DNA of 64,000 nucleotides, taken from Heligmosomoides polygyrus polygyrus. Its lineage: Eukaryota; Nematoda; Chromadorea; Rhabditida; Heligmosomidae. The DNA lies in the NCBI GenBank assembly GCA_947396885.1, contig OX377202.1, positions 16,182,001 through 16,246,000 of the forward strand, given 5' to 3'. Shown one piece after another: positions 63,895-64,000 of the stretch (positions within the stretch are counted from its first letter, which is position 1; each line of letters begins with the position of its first letter). A model generated the notes under the pieces. The model was not told the origin of the DNA, did no database searches, and was given only the letters and a program-made list of their open reading frames with translations. The position numbers and the translations under genes are program-made.

Positions 63895-64000
63895 GGGCCG
63901 GATTCATCAACGACTTACGTTGCATTAACGGAGAATTGTAAGCTTATCAAGCGATATGGGGAGCGATAAGCCCGTTATCTGAGCTTTGAGTAAGCGAAAA
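63895..64000. mobile_element. CWG-target MITE (M2), cut by the window end
   Basis: Begins GGGCCGGATTCATCAACGAC after CAG (63892-63894). The centre TATCAAGCGATATGG is present. The right terminus is outside the window. Confidence 0.7.

Overview
The window reads as nuclear DNA of a nematode, most likely a clade V strongylid (hookworm-like). Evidence: short exons ending in TTTCAG-type acceptors, an apparent trans-splice acceptor 2 nt before a start codon, homologues of the C. elegans genes pfs-2, mrpl-20 and sam-10, nematode-type mariner, RTE and Penelope-like elements, and a very high load of palindromic (foldback) repeats. The species assignment is inference.

Five host genes are supported by exon chains whose reading phases agree. 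(1) 897-9759 (+): C-terminal 626 residues of a WDR33/Pfs2 homologue (pre-mRNA 3'-end cleavage and polyadenylation), 14 exons, 5' end outside the window. (2) 16327-12707 (-): a small multi-pass membrane protein, 3 exons seen, family uncertain. (3) 36049-33656 (-): mitochondrial ribosomal protein bL20m (mrpl-20), 5 exons, apparently complete. (4) 36137-36796 (+): a small single-pass membrane protein of unknown function, divergent from mrpl-20 across only 87 bp. (5) 48289-62245 (+): a single-stranded-DNA-binding-protein (SSBP/SSDP, sam-10) homologue, 378 residues in 9 exons, first exon not found, with a 10.3-kb intron.

Nearly everything else is mobile DNA, much of it nested. It includes a full-length mariner (10104-11384) broken just before its third catalytic Asp; an older mariner (19685-23673) holding an RTE-type retrotransposon and a MITE; a mariner (31077-32330) inside a foldback element; a further Tc1/mariner relic (26619-27543); Penelope-like relics with a GIY-YIG endonuclease (7487-8712) and a possible reverse transcriptase (24430-25262); a tRNA-derived SINE family with about a dozen copies; and at least six families of palindromic elements. 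Two families have 3-bp TTA/TAA target duplications, one has CAG/CTG duplications and often sits inside tRNA-like sequence, and one carries an AN1-zinc-finger-like coding segment in its arms.

Layout: 0-9.8 kb pfs-2 homologue with repeat-filled introns; 9.8-12.7 kb mariner and repeats; 12.7-16.3 kb membrane-protein gene whose intron holds a SINE and a foldback; 16.4-33.6 kb repeats only; 33.6-36.8 kb divergent gene pair; 36.8-48.2 kb repeats with weak coding candidates near 42 kb; 48.3-62.2 kb sam-10 homologue with its giant intron; 62.2-64 kb 3' flank and a MITE cut by the window end. The genes are not an operon and have no obvious shared pathway, although pfs-2 (mRNA 3' ends) and sam-10 (LIM-domain transcription complexes) both act in nuclear gene expression.
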